A DNA stretch of 64,000 nucleotides from Allopontixanthobacter confluentis. Its GTDB lineage: Bacteria; Pseudomonadota; Alphaproteobacteria; Sphingomonadales; Sphingomonadaceae. A program made the position numbers and the translations under genes. The stretch is from positions 248,001-312,000 of the forward strand of contig NZ_WTYU01000002.1 of assembly GCF_009827615.1 (NCBI RefSeq). Direction: 5' to 3'. This document shows, piece by piece, positions 30,513 to 39,425 of the stretch (its first letter is position 1; each line of letters opens with the position of its first letter). A model generated the notes under the pieces. It was not told the origin of the DNA. It made no database searches and saw nothing but the letters and a program-made list of their open reading frames with translations.

Positions 30513-31778
30513 TTACGTCACTGCCGAGCGGGCTTTAAACCGGGGCGCATCCCATTCACGCGTCGCAATGATATGGGCGAGATTTTCCGCCGCCATAAAC
30601 GCATCTTCAAACGAGACATAGGCAGGCGCAAAGCCGAAGCGCAAAATGTCAGGATCGCGGAAATCGCCAATGATGCCGCGTGCGATCAGCGCCTGGCAGA
30701 TGGCATAAGCTTCGTCGTGACGGAAAGAGAGCTGGCTGCCGCGTGCCAGCGGATCACGCGGGCTGACCAGTTCCAGATCGGGAGCACGATCTGTCACGCA
30801 AGCGCGGAAAAATTCGCTCAACTGGCGGGATTTCTGCGCCAAGCGATCGATTCCGATTTCCGCAATCAGATCGACACCGACTTCCAGCGCGGCGAGGCCG
30901 AGGATACCCGGCGTTCCCGCCAGCAAACGGTCCACGCCCGGTGCGGGGCGATAATCATCGGAAAAAGCAAAGGGCTGTGCATGGCCCATCCATCCGGTGA
31001 GGGGCTGGGACAAAGCCGCATGATGCCGCGCGGCCACAAAGGCATAGGCAGGCGCGCCCGGCCCGCCATTCAGATATTTATAGCCGCAGCCGACGGCAAA
31101 ATCGGCATTGCAGCCATCAAGATCGACCGGCAACGCGCCGCCGCTATGCGACAGGTCCCACAGCACCAGCGCGCCTGCGTCCTGCGCCGCTTGTGTCAGG
31201 CGCACCATGTCATGCATGCGGCCTGATTTATAATGCACATGGGTCAGCATCAACAGCGCCACTTCGCCATCGAGCGCGGCTTCGATAGCGTCAGGCGCGG
31301 CCAGACGTCGCTGCGCCAGGCCCTGTTTCTCCAGTCCGGCGATCATATAGAGATCGGTCGGGAAATTGCCCGGTTCGGACAGGATGACTTTTCTGCCGGG
31401 CTGCATAGCCAGCGCCGCACCGATCAGTTTGAACAGGTTTACCGAAACCGTATCGCAGGCGATGACTTCATCCGGGGCCGCGCCAACAAGGGCTGCGATT
31501 TTGGCGCCAACGCGCTGCGGATACCGGATCCAGCCAGTATCGTTTGCGCCATCATCTTTAGCGCCATCATCATTTGGGCCAGTATCGTTCCAGCTGCGGA
31601 TCAGCCGTTCACCCCATTCCGCGCGCATCACCTGTTCCAGTCGCGCCAGTGTCGCCCTGGGCAAAGCGCCCAGCGAATTGCCATCAAGATAGATCACCCC
31701 GTCGGGCAAATGGAACCGCTGGCGATAGGCGCGCAAAGGGTCTGCTGCGTCACGCAGCCTTGCATCTTCCAGGCTCAT
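30513..31778 (-). CDS. kynU: Kynureninase
   Basis: PLP enzyme that cleaves kynurenine to anthranilate and alanine. The 421-residue protein has the fold-type I pattern; the PLP lysine is in CGYKYLNGGPGAPAY (about residue 233) and GNSLGALPR lies near the N-terminus. The ATG at 31778 overlaps the kynB stop as ATGA. Residues 95-120 carry a short Asn/Asp-Thr-Gly repeat (NDTGPNDDGAKDDGANDTG) not usual in the family and encoded by near-repeats. Last gene of the kynA-kynB-kynU operon. Confidence 0.95.
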   Translation of the reverse strand: MSLEDARLRDAADPLRAYRQRFHLPDGVIYLDGNSLGALPRATLARLEQVMRAEWGERLIRSWNDTGPNDDGAKDDGANDTGWIRYPQRVGAKIAALVGAAPDEVIACDTVSVNLFKLIGAALAMQPGRKVILSEPGNFPTDLYMIAGLEKQGLAQRRLAAPDAIEAALDGEVALLMLTHVHYKSGRMHDMVRLTQAAQDAGALVLWDLSHSGGALPVDLDGCNADFAVGCGYKYLNGGPGAPAYAFVAARHHAALSQPLTGWMGHAQPFAFSDDYRPAPGVDRLLAGTPGILGLAALEVGVDLIAEIGIDRLAQKSRQLSEFFRACVTDRAPDLELVSPRDPLARGSQLSFRHDEAYAICQALIARGIIGDFRDPDILRFGFAPAYVSFEDAFMAAENLAHIIATREWDAPRFKARSAVT

Positions 31779-32419
31779 TCGCCAAGTTCCCGCAATATCG
31801 CACGGCACAGGCCGGCATCGCCGCCAGCGATTTTCAGCGGCAGGGCAATCAGTTCATACTCGCCAGCCTCCACCCCATCCAGCACCAACCCTTCCAAAAT
31901 CCGCATGTCATGTTCCAGCACAGCCTTATGCGCGTCGATCGATTTGGAATTTTGCGGGTCCACAGATGGTGCGTCCGTGCCGATCAGCTTCACTCCCTGC
32001 GCTGCCAGCCAGCGGATTGCGGCGGCAGAAATGGCTGTAAAATCTTCGCGCCACGCATCGTGCGGGAATGCCTCATACGTGCGGAACAGCACCCGGTCCG
32101 CGCTTGCCATCGCGGGCAGGTCCCCCACCCCGATTGCGCCCATTATGCCGCGCGCATCGACCACCAGACATTTTCCGATATAGGGGTCGAGCGCAACCGA
32201 GGCGATGTCAGCTGCGTCATTGCCATAATGCAGCGGCGCATCGCCATGCGTGCCGGAATGTGTGCTCATGGTCATTCTGGCAACATTAACGGGCGAACCT
32301 GCGCCCATGTCCCAGCTGCGCTCAAAGGCAAATTCAGTATCGCCCGGCCACACCGGCAGGCCGGGCCGCAGGGTCTGGGAAATATCCCAGATTTTACGGG
32401 CAGATTTCCATTCGCTCAT
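31775..32419 (-). CDS. kynB: Kynurenine formamidase
   Basis: Hydrolyses N-formylkynurenine to kynurenine and formate. It is a 214-residue metal-dependent cyclase-like protein with the metal motif H54-x3-H58-x-D60 in STHSGTHGDAPLHYG and the conserved SLTLRPGLPVWPGD-like N-terminus. It overlaps kynA upstream and kynU downstream by four bases each (ATGA), so the three genes are translationally coupled. Confidence 0.95.
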   Translation of the reverse strand: MSEWKSARKIWDISQTLRPGLPVWPGDTEFAFERSWDMGAGSPVNVARMTMSTHSGTHGDAPLHYGNDAADIASVALDPYIGKCLVVDARGIMGAIGVGDLPAMASADRVLFRTYEAFPHDAWREDFTAISAAAIRWLAAQGVKLIGTDAPSVDPQNSKSIDAHKAVLEHDMRILEGLVLDGVEAGEYELIALPLKIAGGDAGLCRAILRELGE

Positions 32420-33207
32420 ATCGCAGTCCTGACCGACAGAAGTTCCGGGAAAAATACCTGGCTCAGCACGCCTTCCAGATAGGCCACGCCTGCCGTCCCG
32501 CCAGTGCCGCGTTTGAAACCGATGATCCGTTCCACCGTCTTTAAATGGCCGAAGCGCCAGCGCTGGAAATGATATTCCAGATCAACCAGTTTTTCTGCCA
32601 GCTCGTACAAATCCCAATATTGACCGGGCGCCCGGTAAATCTGCGCCCATGCCGCTTCTACTTCGGCACTGGCCTGCCATGGCGCATCGGTTTCGCGCGC
32701 CAAAACAGATGCAGGAATGTCAAAACCGCGCCGCGCCAGCAGGCGGATTGCCTCGTCATACAGGCTGGCGCGGTTCATTTCGGCGCGCAGCATGGCGGCA
32801 ACATCGGGCGTGGCTTCGTGGATGGTCACCATGTCGGGGTTGCGGCCACCCAGCAGGAATTCCATCAGCCGGTATTGCGCCGACTGGAAGCCTGACGATG
32901 TGCCCAGATGCGGACGAAGCTGCGAATAATCATGCGGCGTCATGGTCGATAGCACTTCCCAGCTGTGGATCAGCTGGTTCTGCGCCCGCGCCACGCGGGA
33001 CAGCATCTTGAATGCCGGGCGAAGATCATCACCGATGATGTGGGCGCGCGCGGCCTCAAGTTCATGCAGGCACAGCTTCAGCCATAATTCGCTTGCCTGA
33101 TGGACAATGATGAACAGCATTTCATCATGCGCGGGCGATGACGGATGCTGTGCTGACAGGATCCGTTCGAGATCGAGATATCCGGAATAGGTTACGTCAC
33201 GTGCCAT
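32416..33207 (-). CDS. kynA: Tryptophan 2,3-dioxygenase
   Basis: Haem enzyme that opens the indole ring of tryptophan to N-formylkynurenine, the first step of the kynurenine pathway. The 263 residues match the bacterial enzyme: YLDLERILSAQHP, FIIVHQASELWLKLCLHE (substrate and haem region), GTSSGFQSAQYR, FKRGTGGTAGVAYL. First gene of a kynA-kynB-kynU operon that takes tryptophan to anthranilate and alanine. No kynR-type regulator lies beside it. Confidence 0.96.
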   Translation of the reverse strand: MARDVTYSGYLDLERILSAQHPSSPAHDEMLFIIVHQASELWLKLCLHELEAARAHIIGDDLRPAFKMLSRVARAQNQLIHSWEVLSTMTPHDYSQLRPHLGTSSGFQSAQYRLMEFLLGGRNPDMVTIHEATPDVAAMLRAEMNRASLYDEAIRLLARRGFDIPASVLARETDAPWQASAEVEAAWAQIYRAPGQYWDLYELAEKLVDLEYHFQRWRFGHLKTVERIIGFKRGTGGTAGVAYLEGVLSQVFFPELLSVRTAI

Positions 33208-33264
33208 GGCGCAGGCCTATAGCCGCAAAAGCAGCCGCGATGGAATGCCCACGCAGCAGTTACC

Positions 33265-33717
33265 CTAACTCTCGATAATGCGGGATGCAGGGTGATGTTT
33301 GTCGAGGTGTTTCTTGACGATTTTGAGATTTCGCGTGTTGGACCGGAAAACAAGGTCGAAGGCATCGCCCACCACCGGGATGGCGCCCAGCGCCGTATCG
33401 ACGGCCACATTGCCGGCCATGCGCCACAATTTCCACTTGGGCATGCCCAGGTTTCTGGCTTCCCACACCATATATCCGCCCATGGCCGCAGTCACCAGAT
33501 CGCCCAGCACCGGCACCAGACCGACGATGGAATCAAGGCCCAACGGATAATTCACTCCGGGAATGGTGAAGCTGCGCTCCAGCAGTTTTTCCATCGCTTC
33601 CAGGCGTTTGCGCACTGAAACAGGGTCATTGCCCATCGGCAGTTCAAAACCCATCCTTTCGGCAGAGCCGGAATTGAGGCGTTCAGCCTTCGCAATGGGT
33701 TGGAGGCGATCTTCCAT
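33265..33717 (-). CDS. DUF4112 membrane protein
   Basis: 150 residues. The DUF4112 core is clear: SFTIPGVNYPLGLDSIVGLVPVLGD, then AGNVAVDTALGAIPVVGDAFD and a basic C-terminus (KIVKKHLDKHH). Two hydrophobic segments, about 60-80 and 100-120, suggest a small membrane protein. The function is not established. It lies 51 bases downstream of the solute-binding protein gene's stop, on the same strand. Confidence 0.88.
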   Translation of the reverse strand: MEDRLQPIAKAERLNSGSAERMGFELPMGNDPVSVRKRLEAMEKLLERSFTIPGVNYPLGLDSIVGLVPVLGDLVTAAMGGYMVWEARNLGMPKWKLWRMAGNVAVDTALGAIPVVGDAFDLVFRSNTRNLKIVKKHLDKHHPASRIIES

Positions 33718-33768
33718 GGTGTAATCCTTGCGACATGAGCAGGCCCTACCAGATGGCCGGCATAGGGG

Positions 33769-35286
33769 TCACATGGGGCGTAAAGCCATCGGGAACAAGG
33801 GATGCAGGCCCCAGCGATTTTCCGAAAAACCGTCAACATTGCCGCGCACCAGCGACCAGCGGATGGGCGCGCCCAGCGGGATGAAGGCATTGATCGACGT
33901 CAGCTGCGCTTCTGCCTGGGCCAGCAGCGCGGCTGTTTGCAATGCGTCAGATGTGCGGCCAGCCTCGGCAATAAGCGCATCGGCTTCGGCGGAACACAGG
34001 CCGCGTTTCAGCGAACAGTTGAACTGGTTCAGAAACCAGCGCGCATCAGCATAGCGCGCCAGACGGTCCACCAGCACAAGATCGGCCTTTTCGCCAGCCT
34101 TAGCCCTCACCAGCCGCACACCAATGGCAGCAAGGTCACCTGCCAGCTCGCGAAACAGCAGATCAGACCCCGGCCCTACAGGCAGTGCGATGGACAGTGA
34201 CGCGCCGCCCGTTGTACGCGCTGCAGCGCCAATGCGGCGCAGCGCCTGTGCCTGCCGCTGTTCGAGCGACAGACCGGTCCAGCGTTCGCCAACCCCGCCC
34301 GCATTGGCCCCCGAGTTGGCGCCAGAGTTTTCCCCCGATCCCCCCCCAAATTCACTGGGCAGGTCGGGCGCAACAATCCGCGTGGTCGGAACCCAGCCGC
34401 CAATGTTGAACGGTGCCAGCAGGTTTTCCCGGTCGATAGCCATGGCAATTGCTTCACGCGTGGTGGCTTCACTCAGCAGCCCTGTATCATGCATGATCTG
34501 GATGCCGAACAGGCCCAGAGTACCGTCCAGCCGGACCGTGCCGCGCGACAGTGGGCCAGTATCAGCCAGGGGCAGGCTGGCCAGCGTCCCGTTCATGACG
34601 ATATCCGCAATGCCCTTGTTGAATGCATCAACCGCCTCCGGCGCGGCAAAGGCATGGACCCGCACCTGCCGCACGCGCGATTCCCAATTTTCATCGAACG
34701 GCAGGCCGCGCGCCTGCGGCGGCAGCGGATCGAGCACTGCAATATCATCCGTACGCTGCAAACGCATGGGGCCAGTGCCTTGCCCGCTGCGGCGCAGGCC
34801 CAGTTCTGGCTGCGCCAGCAATTGCAGGAATTGCGGCATCGGGCTGTCGAGCCGGATTTCGATCACGCGGCCCGTCATCGGAATGATTTCGGATATTTTG
34901 GCCAGATCCAGTCCCAGCGACGTGCCGCGCAGCGCCCGCAGATTGCGCTGCATTTCGTTGCGGACATTTTGCCCTGTTATGGGCGTGCCATCGGGCCATT
35001 GCGAATCGCGCAGGCGGAAAATGTAACTCAGCCCGTCTTCCGTCACGATCCAGCGTTCCGCCAGCGCCGGAACGACTTCGCCAAATTCGTCCATCGCCAC
35101 CAGCCCTTCGGACGTGGCGGCGCGTATTTCCTGCCCCACGGGCGCAAGCCGCTGCGAATTGTCGAACATGGCGTCGGTGCTGCCAATGAAGGCAACATCG
35201 ACCACCGTGTCATCCCCGCTTTTGCCGCAACCTGCCAGCACCAGAAATGCGCAGCACAGGACAATAAGGCGATGGGTGGATTTCAT
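33769..35286 (-). CDS. ABC transporter substrate-binding lipoprotein, SBP family 5
   Basis: 505 residues with a lipoprotein signal (IVLCCAFLVLAGCGKS, cysteine at about 20) and the extracellular solute-binding protein family 5 fold used for peptides, nickel or opines (VPALAERWIVTEDGLSYIFRLR, QWPDGTPITGQNV). No permease or ATPase gene is adjacent, so it is an orphan binding protein or works with a transporter elsewhere. A short Gly/Ala/Asn-rich stretch (GGGSGENSGANSGANAGG) in the middle is unusual. Confidence 0.88.
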   Translation of the reverse strand: MKSTHRLIVLCCAFLVLAGCGKSGDDTVVDVAFIGSTDAMFDNSQRLAPVGQEIRAATSEGLVAMDEFGEVVPALAERWIVTEDGLSYIFRLRDSQWPDGTPITGQNVRNEMQRNLRALRGTSLGLDLAKISEIIPMTGRVIEIRLDSPMPQFLQLLAQPELGLRRSGQGTGPMRLQRTDDIAVLDPLPPQARGLPFDENWESRVRQVRVHAFAAPEAVDAFNKGIADIVMNGTLASLPLADTGPLSRGTVRLDGTLGLFGIQIMHDTGLLSEATTREAIAMAIDRENLLAPFNIGGWVPTTRIVAPDLPSEFGGGSGENSGANSGANAGGVGERWTGLSLEQRQAQALRRIGAAARTTGGASLSIALPVGPGSDLLFRELAGDLAAIGVRLVRAKAGEKADLVLVDRLARYADARWFLNQFNCSLKRGLCSAEADALIAEAGRTSDALQTAALLAQAEAQLTSINAFIPLGAPIRWSLVRGNVDGFSENRWGLHPLFPMALRPM

Positions 35287-35351
35287 TGAATGTGCCTAGC
35301 AGCTTGTCACTGCCGGGTCAGGACCGATTTTGCCGTTTGAGGCAGCCAGGT

Positions 35352-35729
35352 TCAGATTTTTCTCAACGCAGCAGGATCGGGCTGCGCGGGGGACTTCAAA
35401 TGCTTTGCCGGATTGATGAACATCTGGCGCCCCTGCGGCACACCAGCGCCGGTGGCGCGCACTTGTTTCGGGTCAATCTGATGGGTGAAGGCAACGCCGC
35501 ACCGATCGCCCTGCACCCATGCAACAGCGCCGGGAACCCAGCCGATATGGCGCAGGTTGATCTGCACATGCTGGCCTGGGACAACCGGTATGGAACCTTC
35601 CGCCATCATCCCGCCTGCCGAAAGGTTACGGACCTTGATCCTGAAATCTTCCGGCGCGCCATCCACGCGCACATCAGCCAGCAGCAAAAGCGAATCGCGT
35701 GCAATGTTTCGGGTTTCAACACCGGACAT
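35352..35729 (-). CDS. PilZ domain protein
   Basis: 125 residues from ATG 35729 (MSGVETRNIARDSLLLLADVRV). It has the PilZ signature: an N-terminal RxxxR-like basic element (about residues 7-10), then VRNLSAGGMMAEG and GAVAWVQGDRCGVAF. PilZ domains bind cyclic di-GMP; the RxxxR motif is weak here, so binding is uncertain. A frame 18 codons longer exists but lacks homology. Upstream of the SBP gene on the same strand. Confidence 0.85.
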   Translation of the reverse strand: MSGVETRNIARDSLLLLADVRVDGAPEDFRIKVRNLSAGGMMAEGSIPVVPGQHVQINLRHIGWVPGAVAWVQGDRCGVAFTHQIDPKQVRATGAGVPQGRQMFINPAKHLKSPAQPDPAALRKI

Positions 35730-35887
35730 TATGCGCACCCATCCTTTTTGCCATTGTTGCCGACATGCTTTGCGATCCCACATATTTCAGCCTGCCGGGG
35801 CAGATCGAATTGCGAATTGACCGCTTTGCTAGCACACAATTGGCTAACGAAGGTTTAAGCGTGTTCCAGGGGTAAAGACCGGCCGGA

Positions 35888-36346
35888 TCAATCGTCCCGC
35901 GAGATTTTCTCGCGCCGTTCGTGCGCTTCCTGCGCTTCCACGGTCATGGTCGCCACGGGTCGGGCAATCAACCGCTTGAGGCCAATGGGATCGCCGGTGA
36001 CTTCGCAATAGCCATATTCGCCCTCGTCAATCCGGCGCAGGGCGGAATCGATTTTGGAAATCAGCTTGCGCTGCCGGTCCCGCGTTCTGAGTTCGATACT
36101 CCAGTCTGTTTCACTGGACGCGCGATCATTCAGATCTGCCTCGCGGATCGGCCCGTCCTGCAACGACTGAAGAGTGGCGCTGGACGCATTATGGATCGAA
36201 CGTTTCCATTCGAGCAGCAACATGCGGAAATAATTCTGCTGTGCATCGCCCATATACGGCTCGTCATCGCTCGGCACATATTCCGGCGCGAGAGATTTCC
36301 GTGCTTTTTCGAGCTTTTCTAGATCGTCGGCTGCCACAGTGGCCAT
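35888..36346 (-). CDS. dksA: RNA polymerase-binding transcription factor DksA, one-cysteine type
   Basis: Binds the secondary channel of RNA polymerase and works with ppGpp on rRNA and amino-acid promoters. The 152 residues contain the coiled coil with acidic tip residues (ADLNDRASSETDW) and the globular domain RIDEGEYGYCEVTGDPIGLKRL. Only one of the four zinc cysteines remains (YCEVTGDP). That is the oxidant-insensitive form known in Rhodobacter and Pseudomonas DksA2-like proteins. The start ATG 36346 has GAGAGGA upstream. Confidence 0.94.
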   Translation of the reverse strand: MATVAADDLEKLEKARKSLAPEYVPSDDEPYMGDAQQNYFRMLLLEWKRSIHNASSATLQSLQDGPIREADLNDRASSETDWSIELRTRDRQRKLISKIDSALRRIDEGEYGYCEVTGDPIGLKRLIARPVATMTVEAQEAHERREKISRDD

Positions 36347-36558
36347 ATGGTCCTCTCAAATCGGAACAATGCAACAAGATACACCTGCGAAGGCTGCCCC
36401 GAATTTTTCCGGTGGCTTTGTTTCGACCGTTTCGCGGGCCTATAGTCGGGCGACATGAGGCGCACAAGCGCCAAAGCCGCCTCGGCCTATAGAGTGCACA
36501 GAATTAAGCACAGCCGAACGTAAACCCCTTTGTATGGTTAAAGAAATCGGGGCCTGTG

Positions 36559-36574
36559 TTAACCATTTGTTGAC
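36559..36574 (+). promoter_or_regulatory. CtrA-like binding box before the Sel1 gene
   Basis: TTAA-CCATTTG-TTGAC, one base from the CtrA consensus TTAA-N7-TTAAC; the other strand reads TCAA-N7-TTAAC, also one base off. It lies 63 bases before the Sel1 gene start and about 210 bases upstream of dksA, so it could act on either. Confidence 0.45.
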
Positions 36575-36636
36575 CAGCGGCAGGTGAAACCTTGTCAGGC
36601 GGCGACATGGGGGTCGTCCTTGAGGGGGGAATACAC

Positions 36637-36981
36637 ATGAAACTGACAATTATCGAAGAAAGAGCCGGCATAGTTCAGGCTGTCAATACTGCAGATATTC
36701 TGGGCGCCGACATGATGGTGGCCAATTGTCTGGCTGCCGCAGCCACAGGCGATGTGACGGCCTGCTATGATCTGGGCGTTGCCTTTTCCACCGGCAGTCA
36801 CGGCGTGAATTGCGATCTGATCGAAGCGCATAAATGGTTCAATCTTGCTGCGGTTAACGGCCATGAAGAAGCCGCCTGGTGCCGCGCTGATGTGTCGGAT
36901 GAAATGACCGCCCGCGAAATTGCCGAAGCACAGCGCCGGGCGCGTGAATGGCTCAAATCAGGCATTCGCAAGGCAGCCTGA
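36637..36981 (+). CDS. Sel1-repeat protein
   Basis: 114 residues from ATG 36637 (MKLTIIEERAGIVQ) with GAGGGGGG upstream. A single Sel1-like repeat is visible (ACYDLGVAFSTGSHGVNCDLIEAHKWFNLAAVNGHEEAA). Sel1 repeats are solenoid scaffolds for protein contacts. No signal peptide is seen, so it is cytoplasmic. A CtrA-like box upstream suggests cell-cycle control, by inference. Confidence 0.82.
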   Translation: MKLTIIEERAGIVQAVNTADILGADMMVANCLAAAATGDVTACYDLGVAFSTGSHGVNCDLIEAHKWFNLAAVNGHEEAAWCRADVSDEMTAREIAEAQRRAREWLKSGIRKAA

Positions 36982-37025
36982 TCAACAAGGGCTCCTTATC
37001 TATCAGTTCTGGTGCCTGTTGCTGC

Positions 37026-38162
37026 CTAGGTTTTTCTGAACGGCGTGCGTTCCCCGAGGAACAGCTGGTCGGCATCTGTACCCTGCCGTTCACGCTCCAG
37101 AAAATCCGCCACTGCCGCGCGGAAACCGGGGTCTGCAATCCAGTGCGCAGACCAGGTCTGCACCGGCTCATAGCCGCGGGCCAGCTTGTGGGTTCCTTGC
37201 GCGCCTGCTTCCACGCGAGACAAGCCGCGCGCGATGGCAGCATCAATCGCCTGATAGTAACATAATTCGAAATGCAGGAAGGGCCGATCCTGCGTGCAGC
37301 CCCAATACCGGCCATAGAGCGCCGAACCGCCGATGAAATTCAGCGCACCGGCCACAGGTTGATCGCCGTCATAGGCCAGCATCAGGATCATCTGGTCACC
37401 CATACGCTCGCCCAGCAGCGAAAAGGCTGCACGCGTGAGATAGGGCGTTCCCCATTTGCGTGCCCCTGTATCCTGATAAAACACCCAGAACGCATCCCAA
37501 TGGGCTTCGGTGATCTCGCTACCGGACAGATGGCGGAAGGTTAGGCCCTGGGCAGCGGCGGCGCGTTCCTTGCGGATGGCCTTGCGCTTGCGCGAAGACA
37601 GGGCCGCCAGGAAATCATCAAAACCCGCATAGCCGCGGTTGGCCCAGTGGAACTGGATATCGCTGCGCGCCAGCCAGCCGGCATTTTCGAACAGGGCCAT
37701 CTGCGCAGGCTCGACAAAGGTGGCATGGGCGGATGCAAGACCATTGCTAACGCATAATTGTTCAGCAGCGCGCAGCAGCGGCACGCCATAGGCTGCATGG
37801 CGCGTCAAAATACGCGGCCCGGTTGCCGGGGTGAACGGCGCGGCAATCTGCAATTTGGGGTAATAATTTCCGCCCGCCCGCTGCCAGGCATCGGCCCAGG
37901 CATGGTCAAACACATACTCCCCCTGGCTATGTCCCTTGGCATAGGAAGGCAGCGCGCCCACCACCAGGCCGGACCGATCCTCCATCACGATCGGCGCAGG
38001 ATCCCAGCCCGTGCCGGGGCCAACGCTGCCTGATTGTTCCAGTGCGGTCAGAAAATCATGAGACACAAACGGATTATCGCCATCTGTCAGATTGTCCCAC
38101 ACATCGCGTGGGACATGGCTGACAGAAGGCATGACGCGCGCCGTAAGGGATGCTTCGCTCAC
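37026..38162 (-). CDS. DUF482 (COG3146) GNAT-fold protein
   Basis: 378-residue protein of the uncharacterised COG3146/DUF482 family, annotated as acyl-CoA N-acyltransferase or peptidoglycan-synthesis-like (FemAB superfamily). Characteristic parts are NPFVSHDFLTALEQSGSVG, GEYVFDHAWADAWQRAGG, YYPKLQIAAPFTPATGPR and LHFELCYYQAIDAAI. The function is not known. Last gene of a minus-strand operon; its ATG overlaps the GDPD stop by four bases. Confidence 0.9.
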   Translation of the reverse strand: MSEASLTARVMPSVSHVPRDVWDNLTDGDNPFVSHDFLTALEQSGSVGPGTGWDPAPIVMEDRSGLVVGALPSYAKGHSQGEYVFDHAWADAWQRAGGNYYPKLQIAAPFTPATGPRILTRHAAYGVPLLRAAEQLCVSNGLASAHATFVEPAQMALFENAGWLARSDIQFHWANRGYAGFDDFLAALSSRKRKAIRKERAAAAQGLTFRHLSGSEITEAHWDAFWVFYQDTGARKWGTPYLTRAAFSLLGERMGDQMILMLAYDGDQPVAGALNFIGGSALYGRYWGCTQDRPFLHFELCYYQAIDAAIARGLSRVEAGAQGTHKLARGYEPVQTWSAHWIADPGFRAAVADFLERERQGTDADQLFLGERTPFRKT

Positions 38163-38992
38163 GCCTGGGGCGATCCTGCAAGGGCAGATTTACGGGCTTG
38201 GGCGGCCTCCCCTTCGGCAATGGCGGCATCAGCATACCGCGAGACAGTCTGCAGATGTTCAGCGGTGCGCACAGTCCAGCTCAGCACCGGCAGGCCGCGC
38301 CTGCGCTGCGCGGCGGCGAAACGGCTGGGCAAATCGCGGATATCATAGGCCAGAAATTCAGGCCGGGCGATCCACAAGGCAAAATGCCGCCGTAACCGGC
38401 CAGCCAGGTTTTTGGTGCCTTCCTCTGTGACCACAAGGCCGCGCACGACATGGCCTGAATGACGCGCAAACCACTGCGACACCCGCGGGTCAAAGCTCAT
38501 CACTGCGCATTGCCCGCGATAGCCGTCCAATGCCCGGTGGACTGCGAGACAGATGGGCAAAATGCGCCGGTCCTTGCGGCTTTTTATTTCGATCAGCACC
38601 GGCACCCGCCCGCCGACCTGTTCCAGAAACCGTTCCAGCGTGGGGATAGTGCCCCCGTCACCCGGCAGGGAAATGCGCTCGATCTCCTCTGCCTTCAGCG
38701 CAGCAACTGGCCCGGTGTGCGGCGTCAGCCGGTCAAGATCCCAATCGTGAAAGACCATGGCGCGGCTGTCTGCGCTGCGCTGGACATCACATTCAATCCC
38801 CAGCCCTGCATCAATTGCCCGGGCAAACGCCGCAGGGCTGTTTTCGGGCACATCCGCGCTATGCAGGCCGCGGTGCGCATATGTCCATTGCCCCAGCCAC
38901 CCTGTTCGCCTGTTCGGCTGACTGCCAGCCTGACTGCCGGCAGGCGGCGGGGCGCGCCATTGATCAATCAGCGCTAAGAGCAATGATCGCAT
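38159..38992 (-). CDS. ugpQ: Glycerophosphodiester phosphodiesterase
   Basis: Hydrolyses glycerophosphodiesters to glycerol 3-phosphate and an alcohol. The 277 residues from ATG 38992 (MRSLLLALIDQWRAPP) have the GDPD signature HRGLHSADVPENSPAAF and IECDVQRSADSRAMVFHDWDLDRLT with the catalytic histidines and acids. The first helix may be a membrane anchor. The start lies within the 3' end of ridA (29-base overlap); alternatives further upstream are possible. Confidence 0.9.
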   Translation of the reverse strand: MRSLLLALIDQWRAPPPAGSQAGSQPNRRTGWLGQWTYAHRGLHSADVPENSPAAFARAIDAGLGIECDVQRSADSRAMVFHDWDLDRLTPHTGPVAALKAEEIERISLPGDGGTIPTLERFLEQVGGRVPVLIEIKSRKDRRILPICLAVHRALDGYRGQCAVMSFDPRVSQWFARHSGHVVRGLVVTEEGTKNLAGRLRRHFALWIARPEFLAYDIRDLPSRFAAAQRRRGLPVLSWTVRTAEHLQTVSRYADAAIAEGEAAQARKSALAGSPQA

Positions 38993-39425
38993 CCACCTCA
39001 ACTGCGGCATTAATCGGCAATACCGGGACGCCGACCGCACTGCGGGCGTGGCGGCCGATATCGCCAAACACTTCGACCATCAGTTCAGACGCACCATTGG
39101 CAATTTTGGGCTGGTCCGAAAAATCGGCGGTCGAACTGACAAATGCACCGAGCTTCACAATCCGCACCACCCGGTCGAGCGGGATCAGTGCAGCTTTCAA
39201 CTGCGCCAAAATCATCAACCCGCATGCCCGTGCGGCTGCGGTGCCCTGTTCCAGCGATACGTCTTCGCCCAGCCGTCCTGTTACCAGCTTGCCATCGACA
39301 AAGGGCAACTGGCCCGAAACATAGGCCATGTTACCCTGCACCACGACTGGCACATAGCTGGCCACTGGCGCTGCGGCTTCGGGCAGAACGATGCCCAGTT
39401 CCGCCAATTTCGCATCAACGCTCAT
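38964..39425 (-). CDS. ridA: RidA family reactive intermediate deaminase
   Basis: 153-residue YjgF/YER057c/UK114-type protein that removes reactive enamine or imine intermediates of PLP enzymes. The family core is visible: NMAYVSGQLPFVDGKLVTGRLG, AARACGLMILAQLKAAL, RIVKLGAFVSSTADF. It is the longer alphaproteobacterial subtype, and the usual arginine of RidA is not at the canonical place in the C-terminal part. The ATG at 39425 overlaps the HAD gene stop by four bases. Confidence 0.92.
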   Translation of the reverse strand: MSVDAKLAELGIVLPEAAAPVASYVPVVVQGNMAYVSGQLPFVDGKLVTGRLGEDVSLEQGTAAARACGLMILAQLKAALIPLDRVVRIVKLGAFVSSTADFSDQPKIANGASELMVEVFGDIGRHARSAVGVPVLPINAAVEVDAIIALSAD

